Shown here one piece after another: positions 35,899 through 44,114 of a stretch of 64,000 bases of DNA. Made by a program: the position numbers and the translations under genes. The notes below the pieces were generated by a model. It had not been told where the DNA came from. It saw only the letters and a program-made list of their open reading frames with translations, and ran no database searches. This stretch comes from Akkermansiaceae bacterium (GTDB taxonomy: Bacteria; Verrucomicrobiota; Verrucomicrobiia; Verrucomicrobiales; Akkermansiaceae): contig CAJJBQ010000002.1 of the NCBI GenBank assembly GCA_905182405.1, positions 1,470,483 through 1,534,482 on the forward strand, written 5' to 3'. Numbering within the stretch: position 1 is the stretch's first letter; every line of letters starts with the position of its first letter.

Positions 35899-37185
35899 TT
35901 AAACCGGCAACTTCCACTTCTCGCGATCTCGCTGATTGATAAGAGAGTCAGCCAGCGGATTATCCACAAACTTAATCGCCTTCGGATCAAATTTGAGGTT
36001 TTGGTTCAAGCGATGGGCAATCTTCCCAAGGTTAATTAGCGTGCATGAATGGAATCCGTTCTCTTCATTGAGTGCGAATTTCTTCTTCTCGCGAATCGCT
36101 TGATGGAAGTCGGTGACTTGCGCTTCGGGCTCGGGGAGCAACTTGATCTTTCCATCAAAGCCGGCCACATCAGATTTGAAGCCTTTAAAGATCTTTCCTT
36201 CTGAGCCTTCGATGAAGGCCGCGTCCTTATCCTTGTTCTCTCCGTCGAGAACGATGCTCGTTCCATCGGCGTAAGTATACGTGATACGTCGAAAACTCCC
36301 GACAGCATCGGCATCCTGAGGGTCTGCATCGACCTCCACCGACACGGGAAGCTCTTTATCTTTTCCAAGGATATATTGAACAGGATCTAGGTAGTGCTGA
36401 CCCATATCGCCGAGTCCACCACCATCATAATCCCAATATCCACGGAAGGTTCCGTGGGTGCGGTGGGCGTGGTAAGGTCGATAAGGCGCTGGTCCTAGCC
36501 AAGTGTCGTAGTTAAAGTGATCAGGCACTTGCTGCACCGGAAGATCGGTTTTACCCGACCAATTAAATTTCCAGTTGAAACCCGTCACACCACTCAAAGT
36601 GACCTTGTAAGGACCATCACCGATGAGCCCGCCATCGACCGCCTTTTTCACCTGTCGCGCAGTGACTCCCGAACCATAAAAATTGTCCTTAAAACGGAAC
36701 CAAGTATTCAGACGGAACCTGACGTCAGCTTCTTGAATCGCCTTCACCATGGCCTGTCCTTCACCAATCGTGCGGGACATGGGCTTCTCCCCCCATACGT
36801 GCTTGCCCGCTTTGGCCGCCGCGATCGCCATGTGCGCGTGCCAGTGCGGCGGGGTACAGGTGTGAATAATATCGATATCATTGCGCGCAATAACCTCACG
36901 AAAATCGTCGTATGTTTGCGCGTCCTTGTTCCCCATCTGGATGGCCTGCTTGGTGCGCTGCTCGAGACGTTGGGAATCGACATCGCAAAGAGCAAGGATT
37001 CGACCCGGCATATTCAAATGCGACATACTGATTCCTCCGCATCCCAGAATTCCGCGTGTCAATTCTTCAGAGGGAGGCGTCTGCCCGTTAAGCCCAAGAA
37101 CGCGACTAGGAACGATGGAAATGGAGGCGAGTGAGGCCAGGCTTCCGAGGACTTTCCGGCGCGAAATACTTTTGGGTTGTTTCAT
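35899..37185 (-). CDS. Tat-exported Gfo/Idh/MocA family oxidoreductase
   Basis: The twin-arginine signal SRRKVLGSLASLASISIV precedes a Rossmann domain (GILGCGGISMSHLNM, ILALCDVD). The conserved EKP motif is in GKHVWGEKPMSRT. The C-terminal domain has GGGLGDMGQHYLDPVQYILG with the expected His. Exported family members with this signal are common in Planctomycetota and Verrucomicrobiota and are presumed to act on carbohydrate substrates in the periplasm with a bound nicotinamide cofactor. 428 aa, complete. Confidence 0.87.
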   Translation of the reverse strand: MKQPKSISRRKVLGSLASLASISIVPSRVLGLNGQTPPSEELTRGILGCGGISMSHLNMPGRILALCDVDSQRLEQRTKQAIQMGNKDAQTYDDFREVIARNDIDIIHTCTPPHWHAHMAIAAAKAGKHVWGEKPMSRTIGEGQAMVKAIQEADVRFRLNTWFRFKDNFYGSGVTARQVKKAVDGGLIGDGPYKVTLSGVTGFNWKFNWSGKTDLPVQQVPDHFNYDTWLGPAPYRPYHAHRTHGTFRGYWDYDGGGLGDMGQHYLDPVQYILGKDKELPVSVEVDADPQDADAVGSFRRITYTYADGTSIVLDGENKDKDAAFIEGSEGKIFKGFKSDVAGFDGKIKLLPEPEAQVTDFHQAIREKKKFALNEENGFHSCTLINLGKIAHRLNQNLKFDPKAIKFVDNPLADSLINQRDREKWKLPV

Positions 37186-37227
37186 CTCTTTACGATACGG
37201 AAGTGATGACAGAAGAAAATCAACAAA

Positions 37228-38418
37228 TCATGGTAATTCGATAAATTTCAAAGCCGCCTCCGCAGCGAGGGTCCCGGAAGCAAAACAACCCTGTAAAAGA
37301 TAACCACCCGTGGGAGCCTCCCAGTCGATCATTTCTCCCGCAACAAAGACGCCGGGGAGCTCTCTCAACATAAGCTCCGAGTCGAGCACCGACCAAGTGA
37401 CTCCACCTGCGGAGGAGATTGCTTCTGCGATGGGCCGGGCTTTTGTCAACGGAATGGTGAGCGCCTTGGCTGCCACCGCTAGTTGCCTGGAAGACTCGAA
37501 GGGTCCATGAAAATATTCAAGTAGAAGACGCGCGACCTCACTGAGCTTCCATCGCTGGGCCGATTCCGCGAGGAAGTTGCGTTTTACTGATTCCATTTTT
37601 GCAGCAAGTTTTTCAGCAGTGAAGGTGGGTTTGAGATCGATCTTAATGAGCGGCGACTCCATCTCCCGCAACGCAGGCCCGAGTTTGTAAATGGGGCCTC
37701 CCTCCATCCCGTAGCGAGTGAGCATGAGTTCTCCCGGAGCGTCTTCACCAGCACAGGAGAGGATGATATTTTTCAAAGGTTGCGCTTCGACTAGCGGAAC
37801 GAGGTCCTCTGGCCACGCCACTTCCCAACCGCAGTTCGCGGAAGAAAGGGACGTCACCGAAATACCCGCTGCTTTCAAAAATTCGACCCACGCGCCATCG
37901 GAACCGGTCTGAGGCCAAGAAGCTCCTCCCATCGCAAGGATGATCGCATCAGCTTCGATCGTCAACGTCCCCTCGGGTGTCTCAAACTCCGCGCTCTCTT
38001 GAGAAAGAGAAACGAGCCGATGATTCATGCGAAGCTCAACTTCTTGGTCGCGTAATTTCTTGATCCATCGACGGAGCAAAGGCGCGGCCTTGAGTGACTT
38101 CGGGTAAACCCGTCCCGACTTTTGCACGAAAGTTCCCACATCTAGGCGAGCGGCCCATCCTCGGATCATCTTATTGTCAAAGCGACCCACTGTTTCCTTC
38201 CAAAAACCCTCTGGTTGATCGGGACCCCGGTATTTTTCGACAAAGGTATCGAGTTCTTCAGAATGAGTGAGATTGAGCCCACCCTTTCCAGCAATGAGGA
38301 ACTTCCGCCCCACCGAGCGCTTCTGCTCGCACAAGGTCACCTTTGCCCCGCTCGCAGAGGCAATCTCAGCAGCTCGCAGTCCCGCAGGACCTCCACCAAT
38401 GACCAAAATATGGGGCAT
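37228..38418 (-). CDS. BaiN/HI0933-type NAD(P)/FAD-dependent oxidoreductase
   Basis: The first strand is a dinucleotide-binding motif, LVIGGGPAGLRAAEIA, followed by VTLCEQKRSVGRKFLIAGKGGLNLTHSE, diagnostic of the HI0933 flavoprotein family. Other marks are AIILAMGGASWPQTGSDG, ISSAGGVTWSVLD and PGVFVAGEMIDWEAPTGGYLLQGCFASG. Length (396 aa) fits the TIGR03862-type branch. Physiological substrate unknown. ATG 38418 is only 20 bp from a divergent short open frame. Confidence 0.87.
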   Translation of the reverse strand: MPHILVIGGGPAGLRAAEIASASGAKVTLCEQKRSVGRKFLIAGKGGLNLTHSEELDTFVEKYRGPDQPEGFWKETVGRFDNKMIRGWAARLDVGTFVQKSGRVYPKSLKAAPLLRRWIKKLRDQEVELRMNHRLVSLSQESAEFETPEGTLTIEADAIILAMGGASWPQTGSDGAWVEFLKAAGISVTSLSSANCGWEVAWPEDLVPLVEAQPLKNIILSCAGEDAPGELMLTRYGMEGGPIYKLGPALREMESPLIKIDLKPTFTAEKLAAKMESVKRNFLAESAQRWKLSEVARLLLEYFHGPFESSRQLAVAAKALTIPLTKARPIAEAISSAGGVTWSVLDSELMLRELPGVFVAGEMIDWEAPTGGYLLQGCFASGTLAAEAALKFIELP

Positions 38419-38438
38419 GCCAGAGATCTTGGAGGAGG

Positions 38439-38528
38439 ATGGACGACAGACAAGATTTCGTGTTGGGAAACTTTTTCACAAAGAAGATGCCCAACCGTTT
38501 CAAAAAATGGCAGAAGACCCCTTGCTAG
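38439..38528 (+). CDS. Candidate 29-residue small ORF followed by a terminator
   Basis: ATG 38439 directly follows GGAGGAGG, although the spacing is shorter than ideal. The 29-codon frame encodes a basic peptide (MDDRQDFVLGN at its start, NRFKKWQK near its end) and stops with TAG. A strong hairpin terminator begins 16 bp later. A transcription unit seems likely because of the terminator; whether the product is a peptide, a small RNA, or just the relic of a gene cannot be decided here. It is divergent to the BaiN-type gene. Confidence 0.35.
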   Translation: MDDRQDFVLGNFFTKKMPNRFKKWQKTPC

Positions 38529-38544
38529 CACGCACAACAAAATG

Positions 38545-38588
38545 GAGCCGTCCGAATCTTCTTCAAGGAGACCGGGCGGCTCTTTTTT
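38545..38588 (+). terminator. Intrinsic terminator
   Basis: gagccgtcc pairs with gggcggctc (9 bp including one G-T pair) around a ~20-nt loop and is followed directly by TTTTTT. Orientation is plus. No classical gene ends here, so it terminates whatever is transcribed from the 38.42-38.53 kb interval. Confidence 0.75.
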
Positions 38589-38635
38589 GTATTTTTTGGT
38601 CATTAAAAGGGTCCTATTGATAAGTAATAGTGACA

Positions 38636-38779
38636 ATGGACTCTTCGAGCAGACATTTTACCCGACTCTGGACCAGCACCTTGCCCAAAGTGGCGGCATT
38701 TGTGAGCTCGATGGTGCACGCCGTGAGCGACCGAGATGACGTCCTCCAGGACACAGCCGTCGCTGCGATAAGCGCGTAG
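38636..38779 (+). pseudogene. Fragment resembling the N-terminus of an ECF sigma factor
   Basis: This 47-codon frame reads RHFTRLWTSTLPKVAAFV, then VSDRDDVLQDTAVAAI before a TAG. That is the spacing and sequence of region 2 of ECF sigma factors (W-x-P-x-AFV, then DxDDVLQxTAVA). No continuation of region 2.3-4 is visible in any frame downstream. I read it as the surviving 5' end of a lost sigma-factor gene. Alternatively a different 73-codon frame on the opposite strand (38614-38835) with a hydrophobic N-terminus could be the real one; I find it less convincing. Confidence 0.45.
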
Positions 38780-38840
38780 CCGATCACCACTATTCCGCAT
38801 TTGAAAATCGGAACAAAGAATGGAACCTTCCACATAAACC

Positions 38841-40055
38841 GTGCGGCTCCTCCTCGTTCCACTCCTCTTCCTGTGCTCCTGCATCGCTCACATCGACCTG
38901 CCGCGCCCAGCTCCCAATCTTCCCAAGACCTCTCTAAACTGGCCCTCATGGAACCCCATCGCTCTCGCTGAGAGCAAAAAAGAAAAGAGAATCCCTAACT
39001 TCCCCGAGACTCATCACACCCCTGCCGGACCCGTCACCACTTACGGCCCGGACAAAGAAGGCGGCGAAGAATTCATGATCGTCTCCAGACGAGGAGACGA
39101 GGCGCCCGACGACATCGTGCCCCTCAATATGCAGTTTTTCCCCACTTCGATACTCGCGGGGAAAAGCCCCTACAAATCGAAATTCAACAAACTCCACGGC
39201 CCGAACAACGCCTTCTGGTTCTTCAGCGCCTTTCCCTTCCGCAGCACTTTTTTCGAAACGTTCCCCGCCATCACTCCCGAGAGTAAAGGGATGATTCACT
39301 ATCAAACCTCCATCATGATGCTCTCGAAGGTGGAACGCTTGATTGTGAAACGTCTCCAAAACCATGGCTGGAACGTCCTCGTTGGACTCCCATCTGATAG
39401 CTTCTACCGCAGTCGCCTTCCCGCCTTTGCCACAAAAAAGGAAAACCCCGAATCGGCCGCTCGCTTCCTTGCCGGTCAGATGGACCTTCACTACGTTGAG
39501 CAAGCCTACGCAACTCGTTGCGCCCTTGCATATCTTTCCCAAACCCGCCCTGACTGGCTCTCTAAAAAACGAATCCTCATCGGCACCAGCGCCGGCTCCT
39601 TCGCCACCCCTGCTGTCGCTCTTCAGACTCCCGGCTGGGATGCCATCGTCTTTGTCAGCGCCGGGACCAATCTTCTCGATGCCTACGAGCGGGACGCCGC
39701 CGACGTCTTCCAAGGCGCGATGGACTGGATCGAATGGGTCCGATCTCATGCACCCAAAAGGGTCAGCCGAATCCCCAGCGAAAAGGAATACCGCCAGTAT
39801 TTCCGAAGAGCATCCCGCCTCACCACCCTGCACTCCGGCAGGATCGCCTCCCACCTTTCCGATGAACGCCTGCTCTTCATTCACGGCACTCTGGATCGCA
39901 TCATCCCGGCAGACCATTTCACAGAACTCTACCAAGCACTCAGCTACCCCGAACGCTGGACCTATCCACTCGGGCACCACTTGGTCGCGCTCCAGCTTCT
40001 AGCTGATGTCCCAAAGCTCGACGCCTGGCTCATGACCGCGTCAGAGAAAAAGTAG
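38841..40055 (+). CDS. Lipoprotein of alpha/beta-hydrolase type
   Basis: A lipobox (LFLCSC) follows a short hydrophobic signal after a GTG start at 38841. The C-terminal two thirds have the elements of a serine hydrolase. The nucleophile elbow is ILIGTSAGSFATP (Ser in GxSxG), the acid is probably the Asp in HGTLDRIIPADH, and the catalytic His lies in YPLGHHLV. The N-terminal ~150 residues are poorly conserved. Substrate unknown. It stands alone, with gap regions on both sides. Confidence 0.72.
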   Translation: MRLLLVPLLFLCSCIAHIDLPRPAPNLPKTSLNWPSWNPIALAESKKEKRIPNFPETHHTPAGPVTTYGPDKEGGEEFMIVSRRGDEAPDDIVPLNMQFFPTSILAGKSPYKSKFNKLHGPNNAFWFFSAFPFRSTFFETFPAITPESKGMIHYQTSIMMLSKVERLIVKRLQNHGWNVLVGLPSDSFYRSRLPAFATKKENPESAARFLAGQMDLHYVEQAYATRCALAYLSQTRPDWLSKKRILIGTSAGSFATPAVALQTPGWDAIVFVSAGTNLLDAYERDAADVFQGAMDWIEWVRSHAPKRVSRIPSEKEYRQYFRRASRLTTLHSGRIASHLSDERLLFIHGTLDRIIPADHFTELYQALSYPERWTYPLGHHLVALQLLADVPKLDAWLMTASEKK

Positions 40056-40675
40056 ATCTCACACTCCCGCTCCAACATCTCAAATCGATGGAGGAATAAA
40101 CCTCATTCGTAGCTACCGCAAGACCGGCAGCCCATAAAGCCATCTCCTGGATTATCTGTAATCAGGGTATTTTTTGGTAAACACGCTAATGGCGTCAACC
40201 CATACCCTTCTGGACATCATAGTAACAACCTACGAGGAATGATCATTTGTGATAGTTTCTTCAAACAATAAAACCAATCATCAGCCGAACATTGAAAGCC
40301 CGATCAAAAAATATATCGCTAAATTTTACGAGACAAAAGCGGTCGAAGCAGGGGAATTATAGACAGCCCGTCAGTGGATGGATCAAGATCAGGATCGAAA
40401 ATCGGCACAGCAGTTAAACGAAATGATAGAGCGAGCTGGAGAGAATTAGGAGTGAGGAATCTGACGCAAGAAAGAACAGATTATCATGGCCGCGGGAGAT
40501 TCACTGCATTCGCTTCTGGGGCATGCATGACTCAGGTGACGGTCCAAAAAATTAAAGAGGCGTGGGTGACTCGCCCGATGAATTTGGTGCGGAGTGGGAA
40601 GAAAACATGAAGGCATTTGATCCGATCGACCCTGAGATGTGGAAATGATTCTGGTAAAAGATACTAATGCTTTTT
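40056..40675. other. Gap with decayed coding fragments
   Basis: No intact gene. On the plus strand one frame is open from GTG 40249 through a single TAG (40360-40362) to TAG 40447. It reads YIAKFYETKAVEAGEL, stop, TARQWMDQDQDRKSAQQLNEM, which looks like a small gene with one nonsense codon. A further fragment in another phase, 40556-40648, ends EFGAEWEENMKAFDPIDPEMWK and looks like a genuine C-terminus. I recognise neither. The pattern suggests one or two small decayed genes. Confidence 0.4.
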
Positions 40676-40843
40676 CTAGCAGATGACATCTAAGTCCTCA
40701 TCCCCAAAGAGACGATCTAGCGAGGCATAGGTCAGAGCGGCGGCGGCGGCCTGAGTGCGGTGCATCAATAGTGATGGGCAAATCGAGCAGCCCGTGATCC
40801 GGTGAGTGCCACCACTTCCCTTACCGACTTCCTCGACATTCAC
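40676..40843 (-). CDS. Small unrecognised ORF divergent to rapA
   Basis: A 55-codon frame starts with GTG at 40843 behind a purine-rich stretch (gaggagagggga) and ends with TAG at 40676. Its product contains THRITGCSICPSLLMHRTQ and an Ala-rich helix AAAAALTYASLDRLFG. Codon choice resembles the surrounding genes. I do not recognise it; it could be the end of a truncated gene because an in-frame TAG precedes the GTG closely. The start is 23 bp from the divergent rapA start. Confidence 0.35.
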   Translation of the reverse strand: MNVEEVGKGSGGTHRITGCSICPSLLMHRTQAAAAALTYASLDRLFGDEDLDVIC

Positions 40844-40866
40844 TCCCCTCTCCTCTATCTACAGGC

Positions 40867-43596
40867 GTGCCTTCAGTTCTTTTCACGCCCGGTCAACGAT
40901 GGATTAGTAAAACCGAACCGGAGATGGGCCTAGGAGTCCTCCTCGAGGAAGAATCAGGAAAGGCCACCATTCTCTTCACCGCAGTGCAGGAGAAGCGAAT
41001 CTACTCGCTAGAATCAGCCCCTATTCTACGGGTTCGCTTCAAGAAGGGCGACGTCGTCCTTATCGACGGCGATGACTCCATCACAATCGACGAAGTCACC
41101 GAGAAAAATGGCATCCTCACCTATCACACCGGTGAACGCGCGGTGAATGAAGGCGAGCTTTCCGACACCATTTCATTTTCCAAACCCGAAGAGCGCCTGC
41201 TCAGCGGACAAGTTGATAGCTTACGAAAGTTCAACCTCCGCGCCGAATCGCTTTTTCGCAGCAGCCAAATCCGCCAGTCTCCCGTACGCGGAATGCTGGG
41301 TGGTCGGGTTGATTTGATCCCCCATCAAATCGCCATCGTGCAGGAAGTCGCTTCCCGCATTGCCCCTCGTGTCCTCCTTGCCGACGAAGTGGGTCTTGGA
41401 AAAACGATCGAAGCCTGTCTCATTCTTCATCGTCTACAGCTCACCGGCCGCGCCGACCGCGTTCTCATTTTACTACCGGAAGCTCTGGTTCACCAATGGT
41501 TCGTTGAACTTCTGCGACGCTTCAATCTCCTTTTCTCCATCTTCGATGAAGAGCGTTGCCACTCTCTCACGCAGCACTCCCCCGAAACTAATCCCTTCCT
41601 CGAGAACCAACTCATTCTCTGCAGCACCGACTTTCTACTCGATAATCCCGTGCGGGTTCCACAGGTCATCGAAGCCGGATGGGATCTGCTCATCGTCGAC
41701 GAAGCCCACCACTTGGAATGGTCGCCCGAAGAAGCGAGCGAAAGCTACGAGCTTGTGCAAGTTCTTGCCGAATTGACTCCCTCAGTCTTGCTTCTCACCG
41801 CAACGCCGCAGCAACTCGGAGCCGAAGGTCACTTCGCCCGACTCCAACTGCTCGACCCGGATCGCTACAATGATCTCGACGCCTTCATCGCTGAGTCCGA
41901 ACACTATGAATTGGTCGCTGAGGTGATCGATACCGTGAAGTCGAAAAAGACCCTCGATCCAAAAACGGTGGCCTCATTCGCTGAGCGCTCCCCGCGAATC
42001 GCCGATGGCCTTGCTCGCATCGATGAAGACGGCGTGCGTGATCAGGTCGTCGCCGACCTGTTAGATTCCTTCGGAACCGGTCGCGTGATGTTCCGGAACA
42101 CGCGCAAACAGCTCAGTGGCTTCCCCGAGCGGAAGCAGTATCTCATTCCCCTCGACGACATAGAAAGTAAAGAGTCCAACGACCCCGGCTTCACCGCCAA
42201 GGTAAACTGGCTCGTCTCTTTTCTGAAAGAGCACCCAGACAAAAAAGTGCTTCTCATCTGCAAGACCATCGATCTGGTCGAGGAAATCGCGGGAGCGATT
42301 CTCGATCGCATGACTCTCAATGTGGCGCAATTCCACGAGGAGCTGAACCTAATCCAGCGCGATCGAAACGCCGCTTACTTTTCCGAAGAGGAGGGTGCCC
42401 GCGTGCTCCTTTGCTCGGAGATCGGAAGTGAAGGCCGCAACTTCCAGTTCGCCCACCATCTCGTCCTATTTGATCTACCAGAAAATCCCGAACTCCTAGA
42501 ACAGCGGATCGGGCGACTCGACCGCATTGGGCAGAGCGAGACCATCAACATCCATGTTCCCTTTGTGAAAGGAGATCGTGGAGAGCGCTATGCCCGTTGG
42601 TATTCCGAAGGACTCAACGCCTTTGAAAAGAACCTCCACGGGGCCCAGATCCTCGTGAAACGGTTGCAGGCACTCAAGACGGACACCCTTGACGAATTCA
42701 TCGAGGCCTCAAAAACCCTCAAGCAAGAGACCGAAATTGAGATGGAGCGCGGTCTCGATCGCTTGCTTTCAATGACTTCGGATGGAGGCGATAAAGTCGA
42801 TGACACTCTCGAGCTCATGGACAAATGGGACCATGATCGAAACTTCGAGGACTGGATCATGCGCCTTTTCGATTACTTCGGACTCCACGTCCAAGAACTC
42901 GGAGCACGCGGTTACCTTCTCAAGCCAGGAAATGTCATCACCGATTCCTTTCCCGATCTCCCTTCCGAAGGAATGGGCGTGACCTTTGACCGCCATCGGG
43001 CCCTGAGCCGCGAGGAAATCGGCTTCATGTCAGCCGACCACCCCATGCTCGTCTCCGCTATTGATCTTCTCCTCTCAAGCGAAGCCGGAAACAGCTGCTT
43101 CGGAGTTTGGGAGACACCCGGCGATGTAGCGATTATTTTGGAAGCCTACTACGTTATCGAGTGCATCGCACCGGCTTCCCTCCAGACCGATCACTTCCTT
43201 CCCGCCATCCCGGTTCGAGTCGCGGTCGATCATGAAGGGACCAATCTCACCACCGACAACAAGCTCATCCGCTCGGTCCTCCGCCCTGGAGCCCATCGCA
43301 AATTCCTCGATCAACCCAAGATCAACCAAGAAATGGTTCCGAAAATGCTCGAGACCCTCGGATCCCTCGTCGGCCAACGCCGGGTCACTATCGTCAAAAA
43401 AGCACTCGCGAAGATGAGCGAGACAATGGACGGAGAAGTCGCACGTCTCGAGGATCTCCGCGAGGTGAACCCGATAATCGACGACAGCGAAATCAATGCC
43501 GTGCGCGAGCGTGAGGAGGAACTGAAGAAGGCCATCACCGGTTCCCGCGTGAGACTGGATTCACTCCGCCTCATTTACAAGGCACCTGGGAAGTAG
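40867..43596 (+). CDS. rapA: RapA/HepA-type SWI2/SNF2 ATPase, RNA polymerase recycling
   Basis: RapA frees stalled or post-termination RNA polymerase. The N-terminus FTPGQRWISKTEPEMGLG is the typical Tudor-like start of RapA. Helicase motifs follow in order: VLLADEVGLGKTIEA (I), IVDEAHHLEW (II, DEAH), LLLTATPQQLGAEGHFARLQLLDP (III), VLLCSEIGSEGRNFQFAHHLVLFDLPENPELLEQRIGRLDRIGQ-type motifs V and VI. The C-terminal RapA region continues to residue 909, close to the ~968 of E. coli. The start is GTG at 40867. No other transcription gene is adjacent. Confidence 0.9.
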   Translation: MPSVLFTPGQRWISKTEPEMGLGVLLEEESGKATILFTAVQEKRIYSLESAPILRVRFKKGDVVLIDGDDSITIDEVTEKNGILTYHTGERAVNEGELSDTISFSKPEERLLSGQVDSLRKFNLRAESLFRSSQIRQSPVRGMLGGRVDLIPHQIAIVQEVASRIAPRVLLADEVGLGKTIEACLILHRLQLTGRADRVLILLPEALVHQWFVELLRRFNLLFSIFDEERCHSLTQHSPETNPFLENQLILCSTDFLLDNPVRVPQVIEAGWDLLIVDEAHHLEWSPEEASESYELVQVLAELTPSVLLLTATPQQLGAEGHFARLQLLDPDRYNDLDAFIAESEHYELVAEVIDTVKSKKTLDPKTVASFAERSPRIADGLARIDEDGVRDQVVADLLDSFGTGRVMFRNTRKQLSGFPERKQYLIPLDDIESKESNDPGFTAKVNWLVSFLKEHPDKKVLLICKTIDLVEEIAGAILDRMTLNVAQFHEELNLIQRDRNAAYFSEEEGARVLLCSEIGSEGRNFQFAHHLVLFDLPENPELLEQRIGRLDRIGQSETINIHVPFVKGDRGERYARWYSEGLNAFEKNLHGAQILVKRLQALKTDTLDEFIEASKTLKQETEIEMERGLDRLLSMTSDGGDKVDDTLELMDKWDHDRNFEDWIMRLFDYFGLHVQELGARGYLLKPGNVITDSFPDLPSEGMGVTFDRHRALSREEIGFMSADHPMLVSAIDLLLSSEAGNSCFGVWETPGDVAIILEAYYVIECIAPASLQTDHFLPAIPVRVAVDHEGTNLTTDNKLIRSVLRPGAHRKFLDQPKINQEMVPKMLETLGSLVGQRRVTIVKKALAKMSETMDGEVARLEDLREVNPIIDDSEINAVREREEELKKAITGSRVRLDSLRLIYKAPGK

Positions 43597-44114
43597 GGAT
43601 CACTTCTTATTCTTCCTGATGTTGATGCTCAGCAAGTTGTTCATGGAAGTCATCGAAGCTTTTTGATCCTATTTATCGTTCAAAAAATCAGCAACCTCCT
43701 TCTCTCGGGCTTCCTTGTTCGCTTCCATCTCCTCGGTGAGAGCGGCCCCCTTGACCAATCAAGAACATGCACCGGATCTTCCGAGGCCATCCCTTGGCAA
43801 AAATCTTGCAAGTCGTAGGAGTAGTCGCCCCATGAGCTACGAGATACTCCTGCATCGTTTCAAACTGAGAAAAAGCCCTTTTTATCACCAGCACGACTGA
43901 GGCAAACCAGCTCCTCATCGGACTGGATCTTGCCTGCAATACTCGGCAACAGACTCATCTTCACCCTATTAGACCCTAAATAAGTTAGAATTGTAACTGG
44001 GATTTTTCAAAATGGCCTCAATGACTCTTTTTGAGCGGAAAACCATCGTGAAATCGCACCCTAAATTCGCCCCTTAGCCCTTGATTCTTGAGGACCTAGC
44101 AGCCAGTTTCAAGA
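43597..44114. other. Gap with a decayed minus-strand gene (43669-43958)
   Basis: On the minus strand ATG 43958 opens a frame reading SDEELVCLSRAGDKKGFF, ending in TGA after 32 codons. Another frame then gives EYLVAHGATTPTTCKIFAKGWP. A third gives a credible C-terminus, LTEEMEANKEAREKEVADFLNDK, with TAG at 43669-43671. The pieces follow each other in order, so they look like one ~95-residue gene broken by two frameshifts. I cannot name the family. Nothing else is recognisable up to lpd. Confidence 0.45.

Noticed and set aside
38946..39980. 344-codon minus-strand frame
   Set aside because: Antisense to the lipoprotein hydrolase, which has a lipobox and a GTSAGS nucleophile elbow.
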